From: Burkholderiaceae bacterium
Lineage (GTDB): Bacteria > Pseudomonadota > Gammaproteobacteria > Burkholderiales > Burkholderiaceae_C
Direction: 5' to 3'
DNA length: 54,462 nucleotides
NCBI GenBank assembly: GCA_031277295.1
Contig: JAITMV010000171.1
Span: forward strand, 1-54,462
Position numbers and translations under genes: made by a program. The notes under the pieces were generated by a model. That model was not told the origin of the DNA and did not search any database. It saw only the letters and a list, made by a program, of their open reading frames with translations. Below, piece by piece: positions 10,201 through 19,000 of this stretch (position 1 is its first letter; every line of letters starts with the position of its first letter).

Positions 10201-10389
10201 TTAAGGTCATGGCGATGATATTGCAGCCTGCACCCCAGCAGCGAAGAGACACCCGCACGCCCCCCAAAAACCTTGAGCACGCATCAAAGGTGCAAGTATC
10301 ACATCAGAAGTTGGGATAAACACAGGAAAAATTGAAACAATATGTATCAAATCGTCTTGTGTACGGTCTGCTTTGGAGCCGAATCCCTG

Positions 10390-10550
10390 AGAGCCTGTGA
10401 AAAAATCCGCCACGCCCGCTCGTGCCGCCAAAACGCGCCCGATCTTCGTTGCAAATGCTCGAAATACCACGAGGTATTGCCGCGCTTTGCGCCTAGATCG
10501 GACACGTTCTGGCGACCTGCTCGGACGCGCCGAATTCTTTCACAGGCTCT
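10390..10550. mobile_element. MITE-like palindromic element, copy C (161 bp)
   Basis: Perfect 13-bp inverted ends AGAGCCTGTGAAA (10390-10402) and its complement (10538-10550). The centre is the hairpin AATACCACGAGGTATT flanked by GCAAATGCTCG and CTTTGCGCC. It has no coding capacity. Copy E at 52861-53028 has matching arms, including the GAATTCG and GTCGCC blocks inside the right arm. Confidence 0.7.
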
Positions 10551-10615
10551 GACCTCAAAAATGAAAGCACCTCACCCTCGCAGTCTACCGTATACACACA
10601 ACGCAGAACCGCCCC

Positions 10616-11010
10616 TTCATCGTTCCTGCGTAGGCGGGAATCCACGTCTTCTTTCGTCATTCCCGCGTAGGCGGGAAAGCGGAGCTTCGTTAAAGCGGAG
10701 CTTCGCCAAGCACGTAGGCTGGGATGAAGCGTAGCGTAATCCCAGCTTCAGGCGATGAATGCTGGGATTTCGTTTCACCTCATCCCAGCCTACCTCGCTA
10801 CCCGCCGCCTCGCACCACCCAAACGGGGGCAGGTCTTTAAGTTAGCGCCTATGCGCGCAGGCGGAAATGACGAAGGAAAGGGTCAGCCCCAGCCTTCTCC
10901 GAGGGTGCCGCAAAAGGGCAGGCACAAGGCCTGCCCCTACGAAATTTCCTAACAGAGGATTGGCGTATGGGCTGCTCTTGTGGCCACCCTGCTCCTTTTG
11001 CGGCAGCCTT
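10616..11010. repeat. REP-like and GC-rich dispersed repeats
   Basis: No gene is seen. It holds two TTCCCGCGTAGGCGGGAA-type units (10618-10642, 10655-10690) and the composite AAAAGGGCAGGCACAAGGCC / GAAATTTCCT..CAGAGGATTGGC / TTTTGCGGCAGCC unit at 10903-11010. The same composite occurs at 28325-28440 and partly at 14868-14943. The remaining bases up to 11246 are the AT-richer upstream region of the protease gene. Confidence 0.7.
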
Positions 11011-11246
11011 TTCCAGGCTGGAAACTTGCGCCACGGCATGGGGCGCGATCCAGCGCGCCAAAAGGGCTAACATATCCGCCGCCGCACACGCCCGAACCCA
11101 GCAGCATTTGTAAGTTGTAAGCAAAACGAAACTTAAGCAATCAAATGAAAAACATGTTATGAGTGACTAACAACTTATTGACAATGCGCTGCAATATAGC
11201 GACCATGCAAGCCCCTGAAACCGAACTCACAGGAGCGAGTAAAGAT

Positions 11247-13415
11247 ATGATGATGCAGCCATTCAAAGTGAACACCAAACAGGCTTGGCGGGCCGTGTTG
11301 CTTGCGTCGTCGCTGCTGGCGGCGGCGTTGGCCCAAGGCGCTCAGCCCGTCGTGCTGGGGCCTAATGGTCTGGACGGGCTGGACGCATCAGCGCCCCGCG
11401 CCGCCGCCGCCAACGCCCCGCGCTCGCGGATCAAAACACTGTCGCAAAGCGCCAAGCCGCGCGTGTCGCCACGAGTGATCGTTTTGCCGGTGCCAAGCGC
11501 CAAGCAAGCCACCCTGCCCACCCCGGCGCCGGGCCAGCCGCGGCAAACCGGCTTTGGCCGCGCGCTGCCCGATGCCGCCGACGCAGCGGCAACAGCTGGG
11601 CTGCTGACATGGACGCGAGACGCCGACGGCAGCCAGCGCGCGGCCATCAGCGTGCAAGCGCCGGGCGCGCGGGGGTTGCGGCTGGGTCTGCGCGTTGAAG
11701 AACTGCCGCCGCAGGCCGTCTTGCGCGTGTACGCGCCAAGCGCGGCGCAGACGGTTGAAATTGCCGCCGCCGAAGTGCTGCGCACCATCCAAACCAATCT
11801 GGACGCGGGCGCTACCGGCGACGCGGCGCGCATCTACTGGCTGCCCATCATCGAAGGTGCCGAGGCCGCGCTGGAAATCGAGTTGCCCGCGGGCGTCAGC
11901 CCGGCGCAATTGAAGGTGTCGCTGCCACGGGTGTCGCACCTGGTGATGCTGGCCACCGGCGATGAGCCGGCGATGGCCGCCGCCAACGAGCCAAAGCCAA
12001 GAGGCGGTACGTTTATCCCCTCACCAGGGATATGCAACGTTCATGCGATGTGCGCACCCGAGGATGTCAGCTTCGAGCGGCACGCCGTGGCGCTCATCGG
12101 CACCACGGACGAAGACGGCTTTTCCCACCATTGCACCGGCACGCTGCTGAACAATACCCGGCAGGACCGCACGCCGTATTTCCTTACCGCCCAGCACTGC
12201 GTCCCGACCCAGGCCAGGGCCTCGACAATGTACGCTCAGTGGAACCACAGCTATGTCAGTTGCGGCAGACGTCTAGACCCCGACCGTGACGACTACTACG
12301 TGGGCGGCACACTGCTTTACGCCAGCGCCGATAACGATATTGCTTTTTTGAGGTTGGAGCAGGACCCGCCGGACACTGCCACCTTTGCCGGCTGGAAGCC
12401 GGACGCACCAGCGGGCGTGGGCACGAGGGCGTTCACGCTGCATCACCCTCAGACCGACTTGCTGAGGTACTCCGCTGGCGAGGTGACGGGGTTCGACACC
12501 TGCACGCGGGATGCGTCCAGCAGGTGGGTGCAATGCACCGGCACCGACAAAACGCCCGGTGAGCACACTTTTTATGAGGTTGTTTTTTCGCAAGGCGTGG
12601 TCGAACCCGTCAGTAGCGGCAGCGCTTTGTTCGCGAGCAATGGCCGGCAGATTATTGGCCAAGCGTCCAGCATAAATGAAAAATTAAGTTGCGACGATCC
12701 CAGCCAGCCCGCCAGCTACGGCCGCTTCGACCTGGCGTACAAAGCGGGGAATTTGGCGCAGTGGCTGGACCCTGGGCCCGAGCCGACCTATACCGTCACT
12801 GCCAGTGCTGGCGAGGGGGGCACTATCAGTCCGTCAGGGGTAATCTTGGTGAAACAGGGGGCGAGCGTGACGTTTACGGCGCAAGCGGAGCCGGGGTATG
12901 TTGTTTCTGGCATTAATGGTTGTGACGGAGTCAATTGCTTGAGTCGCGTTTATGTTCGCGACTCACCAAAAACGGTGGACACCTACACCACCGAACCGAT
13001 CACCGCCAACAGTACTGTCAAAGTAAGTTTCGAAGAGATGCATCCCAAATCTTCGAGCTATATCGTCACCGCCAGCGCTGGAGAGGGTGGCACTATCAGC
13101 CCGTCGGGGGCCATTACGGTGAAGCATGGGGAGACAGTCACGTTTACGGCGCAAGCGGAGCCGGGGTATGTTGTTTCTGGATTTCGCGTTTGCAACACAT
13201 GGACGGTTTACGACTATCCCCCCCAAGACACAACAAGCACCCTAACATCCAACCCACTCAACTCCAACTGCACGGCCAAGGTAAGTTTCCAAAAGGCTGC
13301 CCCGATAACCAATATCGTCACCGTCATCACTGATGAAAACAAAATCAGTCAACCTGTTTTTGTGGGACGTTCGGAAGAAACGTTTCCCATTCTAGTTATA
13401 GCACCAGCTCGGTAG
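11247..13415 (+). CDS. Secreted trypsin-like serine protease with two C-terminal InlB-B-like repeats
   Basis: 722 residues from ATG 11247, chosen for the AGGAG site at 11231-11235 and the signal peptide that follows (residues 10-32, VLLASSLLAAALAQGA); the frame stays open upstream to 11163. The core resembles the lysyl endopeptidase type of S1 protease. A probable triad is His317 in FLTAQHCVP, Asp364 in DNDIAFLRL and Ser457 in VSSGSALF. The serine motif departs from the usual GDSGG. Two modules (DNA 12791-12915 and 13061-13185) carry ASAGEGGTISPSG and FTAQAEPGYVVSG, bacterial repeat modules common in surface proteins. Secretion to the periplasm or outside is inferred. No IPTL-CTERM tail for the exosortase further right is seen. 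Its upstream gap is repeat-filled, so its regulation is unclear. Confidence 0.85.
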   Translation: MMMQPFKVNTKQAWRAVLLASSLLAAALAQGAQPVVLGPNGLDGLDASAPRAAAANAPRSRIKTLSQSAKPRVSPRVIVLPVPSAKQATLPTPAPGQPRQTGFGRALPDAADAAATAGLLTWTRDADGSQRAAISVQAPGARGLRLGLRVEELPPQAVLRVYAPSAAQTVEIAAAEVLRTIQTNLDAGATGDAARIYWLPIIEGAEAALEIELPAGVSPAQLKVSLPRVSHLVMLATGDEPAMAAANEPKPRGGTFIPSPGICNVHAMCAPEDVSFERHAVALIGTTDEDGFSHHCTGTLLNNTRQDRTPYFLTAQHCVPTQARASTMYAQWNHSYVSCGRRLDPDRDDYYVGGTLLYASADNDIAFLRLEQDPPDTATFAGWKPDAPAGVGTRAFTLHHPQTDLLRYSAGEVTGFDTCTRDASSRWVQCTGTDKTPGEHTFYEVVFSQGVVEPVSSGSALFASNGRQIIGQASSINEKLSCDDPSQPASYGRFDLAYKAGNLAQWLDPGPEPTYTVTASAGEGGTISPSGVILVKQGASVTFTAQAEPGYVVSGINGCDGVNCLSRVYVRDSPKTVDTYTTEPITANSTVKVSFEEMHPKSSSYIVTASAGEGGTISPSGAITVKHGETVTFTAQAEPGYVVSGFRVCNTWTVYDYPPQDTTSTLTSNPLNSNCTAKVSFQKAAPITNIVTVITDENKISQPVFVGRSEETFPILVIAPAR

Positions 13416-13423
13416 CTCGTAGG

Positions 13424-13452
13424 GCGTGGTGAACCCCGCCCTACGCTGGCTG
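13424..13452. repeat. GTAGGGCG/CGCCCTAC inverted repeat
   Basis: Short hairpin-forming unit just after the protease stop, of the same family as units at 15567, 15789, 15848, 47573 and 47630. It could act as a terminator but has no T-run. Confidence 0.5.
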
Positions 13453-13496
13453 GCGGAATACACGCAATTGACATATTGATAACGGCAGTTCACAAT

Positions 13497-13795
13497 ATGC
13501 GCGTGATCGAAATCATCAAGTCGAGTGTGTTGATGCTTGGCTTCATGCGCTGCGCGACACTAACGCTAAAGCCCGCATTGCTGTCCGGCTGGATCGGTTG
13601 ATGCTTGGCAATGTCGGCGATGTCCGCTCGGTTGGAGGCGGCGTCAGTGAGATGCGTATCGACTATGGCCCCGGCTGCCGCGTGTACTACCTGCGGCGCG
13701 GCGAAGCTGTTATGGTGCTGCTATGCGGCGGCGATAAGCACACTCAAGACGCCGACGTCAAGGCCGCGAAGATGATTGCCAAAGAATGGAAATAG
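13497..13795 (+). pseudogene. HigB/RelE-type toxin (addiction module killer protein), frameshifted
   Basis: ATG 13497 begins MRVIEIIKSSV. The frame then shifts: reading on from GATGCTTGG near 13533 gives DAWLHALRDTNAKARIAVRLDRLMLGNVGD and continues in the frame of 13598-13795 to MIAKEWK. Together they make a full toxin of about 99 residues of the family found upstream of HI1420-like antidotes. A single missing base at 13530-13533, probably a T, explains the break. In the family the product is a ribosome-dependent mRNA interferase. The broken frame leaves only a 65-codon remnant from an internal ATG, so activity is unlikely. It stops 3 bases before the antitoxin. Confidence 0.8.
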
Positions 13796-13798
13796 CCC

Positions 13799-14107
13799 AT
13801 GAGCAACGTGAAATTCAGCCGTTACGATAGCGCTGACTACCTGCAAACCGATGAAGACATCTTCGCCTACATCGACGCGGTCATGGAGGAGGCTGGCGGC
13901 GACCCGGCTTTCATTGCCCAGGCGCTTGGCGTAGTTGCCCGTGCCCGTAACATGAGCCGGCTTGCACGCGATACCGGCCTGAGTCGCGAAGGCTTGTATA
14001 AAGCGCTTTCTGGTAAAGGCAAACCGAGCTTTGCCACGATAGCGAAAGTATGAACGGCGCTTGGGCTGCGGCTGACGGTGACACCTCGCTCGGCTGAAAG
14101 AGCGTAA
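13799..14107 (+). pseudogene. HigA-like antitoxin (HI1420-type antidote), in-frame TGA near the C-terminus
   Basis: ATG 13799 gives MSNVKFSRYDSADYLQTDEDI, then a helix-turn-helix region (MSRLARDTGLSREGLYKALSGKGKPSFATIAKV). Codon 85 (14051-14053) is TGA. The same frame continues TALGLRLTVTPRSAERA to TAA at 14105-14107, which is the usual C-terminal tail and total length (about 100 residues) of the family. A TGG to TGA change would explain it. The DNA-binding part remains, so some repressor function could survive without the tail. With the toxin frameshift just upstream, the module looks decayed. Confidence 0.75.
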
Positions 14108-14135
14108 GCGAGCGCTGTTTTCTCCTGCCCTGGCT

Positions 14136-14187
14136 GGAGGCTGTCGCAAAAGAGGCAGGGCGGCCACAAGAGCCGCCCCTACGCTGA
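14136..14187. repeat. Dispersed repeat fragment
   Basis: GGCTGTCGCAAAAGAGGCAG and GGCGGCCACAAGAGCCGCCC are of the same type as at 10960-11010 and 28390-28440. The unit ends at the stop of the YafQ-like gene. Confidence 0.6.
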
Positions 14188-14466
14188 CTAAAGATCAAGC
14201 TCGGAGTGTGACCCAAGCCGGACCAATTCCAGCGTCTCGCCGTTCGGCTTCCTGTAGATCAACACAAGATCGGGCTTCACATGGCAATCCCGATGGTCTT
14301 TCCAGTCGCCAGTCAGTTGGTGATCGCGGTGCCGAGGATCAAGTGGCTGATCGGTTGCAAGCGCTACCAGAACTGGCAACAAATCAACGACCAAAGTTGC
14401 GCGGTGTAGTCCTTTCGCTTCCCGTTTCAGGTCGCGCTTAAACTGCACCGTCCACAGTGTTTTCAT
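14188..14466 (-). CDS. YafQ/RelE-family mRNA interferase toxin
   Basis: 92 residues, MKTLWTVQFKRDLKREAKGL at the start and VLIYRKPNGETLELVRLGSHSELDL at the end, the fold and ending typical of YafQ-type RelE toxins; His, Asp and Arg residues expected for ribosome-dependent mRNA cleavage are present (HRDHQLTGDWKDHRDCHVKPD). Its ATG overlaps the antitoxin stop by 4 bases (ATGA, 14463-14466), so translation is probably coupled. It appears intact, unlike the neighbouring HigB-like toxin. Cytoplasmic; held inactive by the DinJ-like partner. Confidence 0.88.
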   Translation of the reverse strand: MKTLWTVQFKRDLKREAKGLHRATLVVDLLPVLVALATDQPLDPRHRDHQLTGDWKDHRDCHVKPDLVLIYRKPNGETLELVRLGSHSELDL

Positions 14467-14735
14467 TCCGCTTGGGCTGCCAGAATCTCGGCCCTGATCT
14501 GCTCGAGTGTTACCGGCTCCAGCTCGCCAGCACGAGCGGCCCGCATGGCAGCGATAGTTGTTTCGTTGGGAACCAGCGGATCAAAAGGCAATGCCTTTTC
14601 CCGCGCAACCTTTGTAAGCATCAGACGCACAGCGTCGGATATGGTCAGGCCGATGGCGGCCAGAACCGCCGCAGCCTCATCTTTTACCTGAGCATTGATG
14701 CGTGTCTGGATAACACGGTCAGCAGTTAGAGCCAT
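14463..14735 (-). CDS. RelB/DinJ-family antitoxin
   Basis: 90 residues. The N-terminal ribbon-helix-helix (VIQTRINAQVKDEAAAVLAAIGLTISDAVRLMLTKVARE) is characteristic of RelB/DinJ. The C-terminal part (LPFDPLVPNETTIAAMRAAR...) would wrap the toxin. It binds DNA as a dimer and represses its own operon, with or without the toxin. The ATG lies just downstream of an AGAAGAAG purine stretch and of a direct repeat that may be its operator. Confidence 0.88.
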   Translation of the reverse strand: MALTADRVIQTRINAQVKDEAAAVLAAIGLTISDAVRLMLTKVAREKALPFDPLVPNETTIAAMRAARAGELEPVTLEQIRAEILAAQAE

Positions 14736-14756
14736 TGCTTGTCTTCTTCTAAAAAT

Positions 14757-14776
14757 TACATTGTCTCTACATTGTA
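14757..14776 (-). promoter_or_regulatory. Candidate operator/promoter of the dinJ-yafQ-like pair
   Basis: TACATTGT occurs twice, at 14757-14764 and 14768-14775, exactly 11 bp apart, so both copies face the same side of the helix. Read on the minus strand the distal copy contains TACAAT, a fair -10 box; no good -35 was found. Autoregulation by the ribbon-helix-helix antitoxin is inferred. Confidence 0.45.
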
Positions 14777-14867
14777 CCTGAAGCTTGAAACGCGACCCGC
14801 CAGCATCGCATTCCAGGCGCGCTTGGCGCCAATGAGCACGCTTGCGGCGCCCGTGCCCGTAACATGA

Positions 14868-14943
14868 GCCGCCCCTACGCCAATTCCTCTGTCAGGAAAT
14901 TTCGTAGGGGCAGGCCTTGTGCCTGCCCTTTTGCGATACCCCA
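14868..14943. repeat. GTAGGGGCAGGCCTTGTGCC-type repeat
   Basis: Same composite unit, in reverse orientation, as at 10903-10955 and 28325-28380 (GAAATTTC, then a GC-rich hairpin, then TTTTGCGATACCC). No gene is seen between 14777 and 15232. The stretch 14944-15164 is otherwise featureless, and 15165-15215 resembles the left end of element B. Confidence 0.6.
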
Positions 14944-15232
14944 TGACTCAAAATGCGGGTGCTGGGGGTGGCAGGGCAGGATCACGCCCATCAGCAACGA
15001 GTAGGGCGCGCGGCAGGCAAATAGGGCTGCCAGCTTTCCGCAGGATGAATTACATTAAATTATGCTTTAATGTTGTCTGACGCTATGAAAGTGTGCTTTA
15101 AACCTGGAAACCGCAGCCTGCTGCTTGTTGTCTTCAGGAATACCACATGTACGCTGAGGAACCTCTGAACAAATCTGTCGCGGCTGGCGCATCGCCGCAT
15201 TCGGGCGCGTCCAACTACGGTTTTCAGGTGAG

Positions 15233-15440
15233 ATGAACCGAAGCGCCGGCACTTACGTCACGTCCACGACGCTGGGCGAACCGGTGCGGGCGTTTGTGCC
15301 GCGCCGGTTGCCGCCTGCCGATCCGCCCTTGGCATGGACTGCCGTGGCCGACCTCAACCAGCAAGCGGAACTGGCGTTGGCCCGGCTGTCTGGGGTGTCA
15401 GGACTGGCCCCCTCGGTCGATTGGCTGCTCTATAGCGCGG
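15233..15440 (+). pseudogene. Fic-family protein, N-terminal stump
   Basis: ATG 15233 encodes MNRSAGTYVTSTTLGEPVRAFVPRRLPPADPPLAW, then DLNQQAELALARLSGVSGLAPSVDWLLYSAVR. This is the conserved N-terminal region (Fic_N) of Fic/DOC-type AMP-transferases, which normally continues with KEALLSSQIEGTQ and then the HPFxxGNG catalytic motif. Here homology stops at about 15440 and the frame runs into REP-like repeats (from 15491). Neither the inhibitory helix nor the catalytic loop is present anywhere nearby. The rest was probably lost by a deletion or rearrangement involving repeats. Confidence 0.7.
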
Positions 15441-15490
15441 TGCGACAAATCTACGCGAGCAAAGCGCGCTCGTTCGTCATGATGCTAACT

Positions 15491-16015
15491 CCGTCATTCC
15501 CGCGCAGGCGGGAACTTCGCGGGAATGACAAAACGTATAGGTCTGTGCGCTTAAGTGACCAGCATTGGGGTGAACCCCGCCCTACGTTGGCTAAAGCGAA
15601 GTTTCGAGGAACGGCCATCCATGCGGCGTTTGCTCAAGGGATGGCGTGCAATGCAGTGGCCGCACTCCATCCCCCCCCTGCCCTCCCCTTGAAGGGGAGG
15701 GAGCAGCAGCCGCGACGCGGTGGGGTTGCGGCTCTTTCCCTTCATGGGGTATCGCAAAAGGGCAGGCACAAGGCCTGCCCCTACGAAAGCCAGCGTAGGG
15801 CGGGGTTCACCCCGCCATTGTGCAGCTTCACGAAACCGGGAGATGGCGGGGTGAACCCCGCCCTACGTTGGCTAAAGCGAAGTTTCGAGGAACGGTCATC
15901 CATGCGGCGTTTGCTCAGGGGATGGCGTGCACTGCAATGGCCGCACCCCATCCCCACCCCCGCCCTCCCTCCATAGGGGGAGGGGGTTTTAGACGACGCG
16001 ATGGGGGTGGCGGGG
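15491..16015. repeat. Repeat-packed gap with a 130-bp direct duplication
   Basis: A REP-like unit lies at 15491-15530. Then GGGGTGAACCCCGCCCTACG begins two nearly identical stretches at 15567-15700 and 15848-15985, 281 bp apart, each running through AAAGCGAAGTTTCGAGGAAC and a CATCCATGCGGCGTTTGCTC segment into a G/C-run hairpin. Between them is a GCAAAAGGGCAGGCACAAGG unit at 15746-15787. No gene is seen. Confidence 0.75.
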
Positions 16016-16036
16016 GAAAGGCGCATTAACCCACGT

Positions 16037-19000
16037 TTAGCCCACGTTTACCACGACACCTTGCATGATTAACAGGTCGTACACCGTGTTGCTGCCGCTG
16101 TGGTGCCACACGTCGAAAACCACGTTCTCGTAGGTAAACGCGTCGCTACCCAGGCCGTTGTAGATGTTCATCGTGTTGGTGCTGGTTTTGGCCCAGCCTG
16201 CGTCCAGTTCTACCGTTGAGGTGTTGTCGCCCAAGATAGTCATGTGCGTGGCCGACGTGGTGCCGCTAACCACAAAGTTGGTGCTGAAGACGTCAGGCTT
16301 ACCGTCCTTGTTGGCGTCCTCGTCCTTGTATTGGCCCACCAACACCTCTACATCATCAAAAGACAAGATAAGCTTGTTTCCAGTGGTATCTATGTCGTAG
16401 TCATTTGCAGTCCCCGGCCCGTTGGGACCGGTATCTTCGGTATTGAGCTGGTTGTTCAGGTCGAACTGCTGAATCCTCTTGATCCCTGGGATGGGGTCTT
16501 GTTGCAGCATCTGCGCCACGTTCAGCGTCAGGTTATTTGCCTCGAACACGATGGTGTTGAACCCCCCGCCGGCCATGCCATCGACTTCGAAAAAGTCAGT
16601 GCCTGTGATGCCGATGAAGTCATTGTTATCGTTGGTGCCGACCGTTTCATCATCAGTGTTGGTCTCGTGCCACCATTTGGAGCCGCCAACCCCCTCAATA
16701 AAGATTTTGACGTCGATTCCATCTTGGTTGGTAGAGAGCGTGAACACGTCTGAAGGGATCGGGGAGTCATTGCCTGCCGCATCGGTCACGTTTGCCGTGA
16801 ATTTGTAGTCGGTTTTGTTGACCAGGTTATCGACCTCGTAGGTCCAGGTGCCCGCCTTGGCGTCGAGGTCTGCGTAGCCGAGGAGCTTGCCATCGTTATA
16901 GACGGCAATGCGGTCATCGACCTCCAATGTGGCCGCTGTTACCTTGCCGTTGAGCACAATGCTCTTGTCGTCGGTTGTGGTGCCGCTGCCGAAGTTGCCC
17001 TGCTTGTCGCCGACGTCGTCGGTGTAGGTGTCGATAGTGGCTTTCGACGTCGGCTTGCCGGTTTCAATCACCACCTTTGTTTCCGATTCCGTGCTGCTGT
17101 TACCGGCAATGTCAATGGTGCGCGCTATGAAGGTGTAGGTGCCATCAGCCAGCGTTCTGCTGGTGGCGTCGTACTGCCAGACGCCGTTGACCAAGCTGGC
17201 GTCGTGCCAGTCGATGATGCCGTCCTTGTTGTCGTCGCCGAGCGAAATCTGCACCTTGTCGCCGGTCTCCAGCGCGCCGGTCAGCCCGGCTTTGATCACC
17301 AGGGTGTTGTCGCTGGTGAGGAAGTCGTCCGCTTTGATACCCCGGTCCTCATCAATCCCGGTGATTTTGGCCGTTGAGGACGGCCCCGTCACGTCAACGA
17401 CCAGGTTGAACGCGGGCGATTTGCCGCTTTCATTGCCTGCCTTATCCGTTACGCTGACTTCCAGGCTATGGGGACCTTCATTGAGCGTATGGGTTGGCGG
17501 CGGCGTGTACGACCACTCCCCTTTGTCGACCGTCGTCGTGCCAAGCAGTGCGCCATTGTCGTACACATTAATCGTATCGCCATCAGCCGCGTCTTTGGCG
17601 GTACCGCGCAACGTGGGCGTCGTGTCGTCGGTGCGCTCGTTTTGGACCAGGGTGCCCTGCTTGTAGCCGACGTCGTCGGAGACGCTGCCGATTACCGGCA
17701 CGCCCGATGCTTTTGTGTCTATCGTCAACTCAAAGGTCGCCGAGTCTTTTGCGCCCGCCTTGCTCTCCACCGACGCTGTGTAGGTATGCTTGCCGTCGGC
17801 CTGCAGTGGCGTGGTGAAGCTCCAGTTTTCATTTGCATCGGCCACCACCGTGCCCAGCACTGTGGCGCCCTCAGTGATGGTTACCGTCGTGCCTGCCGTC
17901 GCTTTGCCCACCAGCTTTGGCGTATCGTCGTTGGTGACAGCGCCGGAGGCAAGGTCGTCGCTCTCCACGGGGGTTTTGTCGTCAACCGCGTGGCTGATGG
18001 TTACCGTTCTGCCCGTGGTATCGACCGTGAATGTCAGCGCGTCACTGGATGGGCCGGTGTTGCCGGCCTTGTCGGTGACTTTTGTGGTGATGGAATGGTC
18101 GCCATCGTTCAGTTCTTTGCTGGAGGGCGTTGTGAAAGTCCACGCCCCGCCTGTGCCCACCGCCGTCGTGCCCAACAGCGTGGTACCGTCATAAATGCTG
18201 ATGACGTCGCCCTGCTCGCCTTGCGCGCTGGTGAGCTTACCGCTGAACTCCGGCTGGCTGTCGTTGGTGGCGCCTTTGTCCGCAATCGTTCCTTTCACCG
18301 GATCAATGTCGTCGGTCCCTATCGGTTTGCCAGCCGCGTCCGGCGAGTCAGCGTCCAAAGTAACAAAACGATCACCCGTCGGGTCACTTCTGCGGCCTGA
18401 AGTGTTCATCGCGTCCGCCGTGATGTTGATCTTCCCGTTGCTCTTTATTTCATCCAGAACCACCGACCACTTGCCAGCCGAGTCCACAGTGGTGACGCCC
18501 ATCGCTACAGGTGGTTTACCGCCGTCGCCGTCGTCGTCGACGTACACCGTCACCGTTAAACCCGCCTCGCTAGTACCAATGACCGTCGGCGTTCTATCGT
18601 TGGTTACCCCATCAGGCGGAATATTGCCCGTGTGCTCCAGGACATCGTCCATAACCCCGGTAATAGCCGGCGGTTTTGGCGCGGGACCGCTGTCCACCTC
18701 CAGGTTTTCCTTGTCCGTGCCTTCAACGTTGCCCCCCAAATCGACAACACGCGCATGAATAACGGTTTTGCCCCCCATCGTATTGGCGGTGTTGTCGTAG
18801 TTCCAGGTTTTGTCGTTAACCGAGGCGATTTTCCAAGTCTGGCCGTCATCCAGCGATATTTGCACCACCTCGCTGGCGGTCAGTGTTCTATCGATAGTGC
18901 CGAAGAACTTCAGCGTTCTGTCCGAGGTAATAAAGTCACCTTTATTGCCCGTGTCCTCGTCTATGCCGGTGATGTCTATCGTGACGGAATCCACCTTAGT

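Noticed and set aside
9930-10319. 129-codon plus-strand frame in the gap after the giant gene
   Set aside because: It crosses palindromic element B, has no recognisable domain and no ribosome site.
15233-15976. 247-codon frame as one protein
   Set aside because: Only the first about 68 codons have protein-like homology (Fic_N); the rest translates REP-like repeats.
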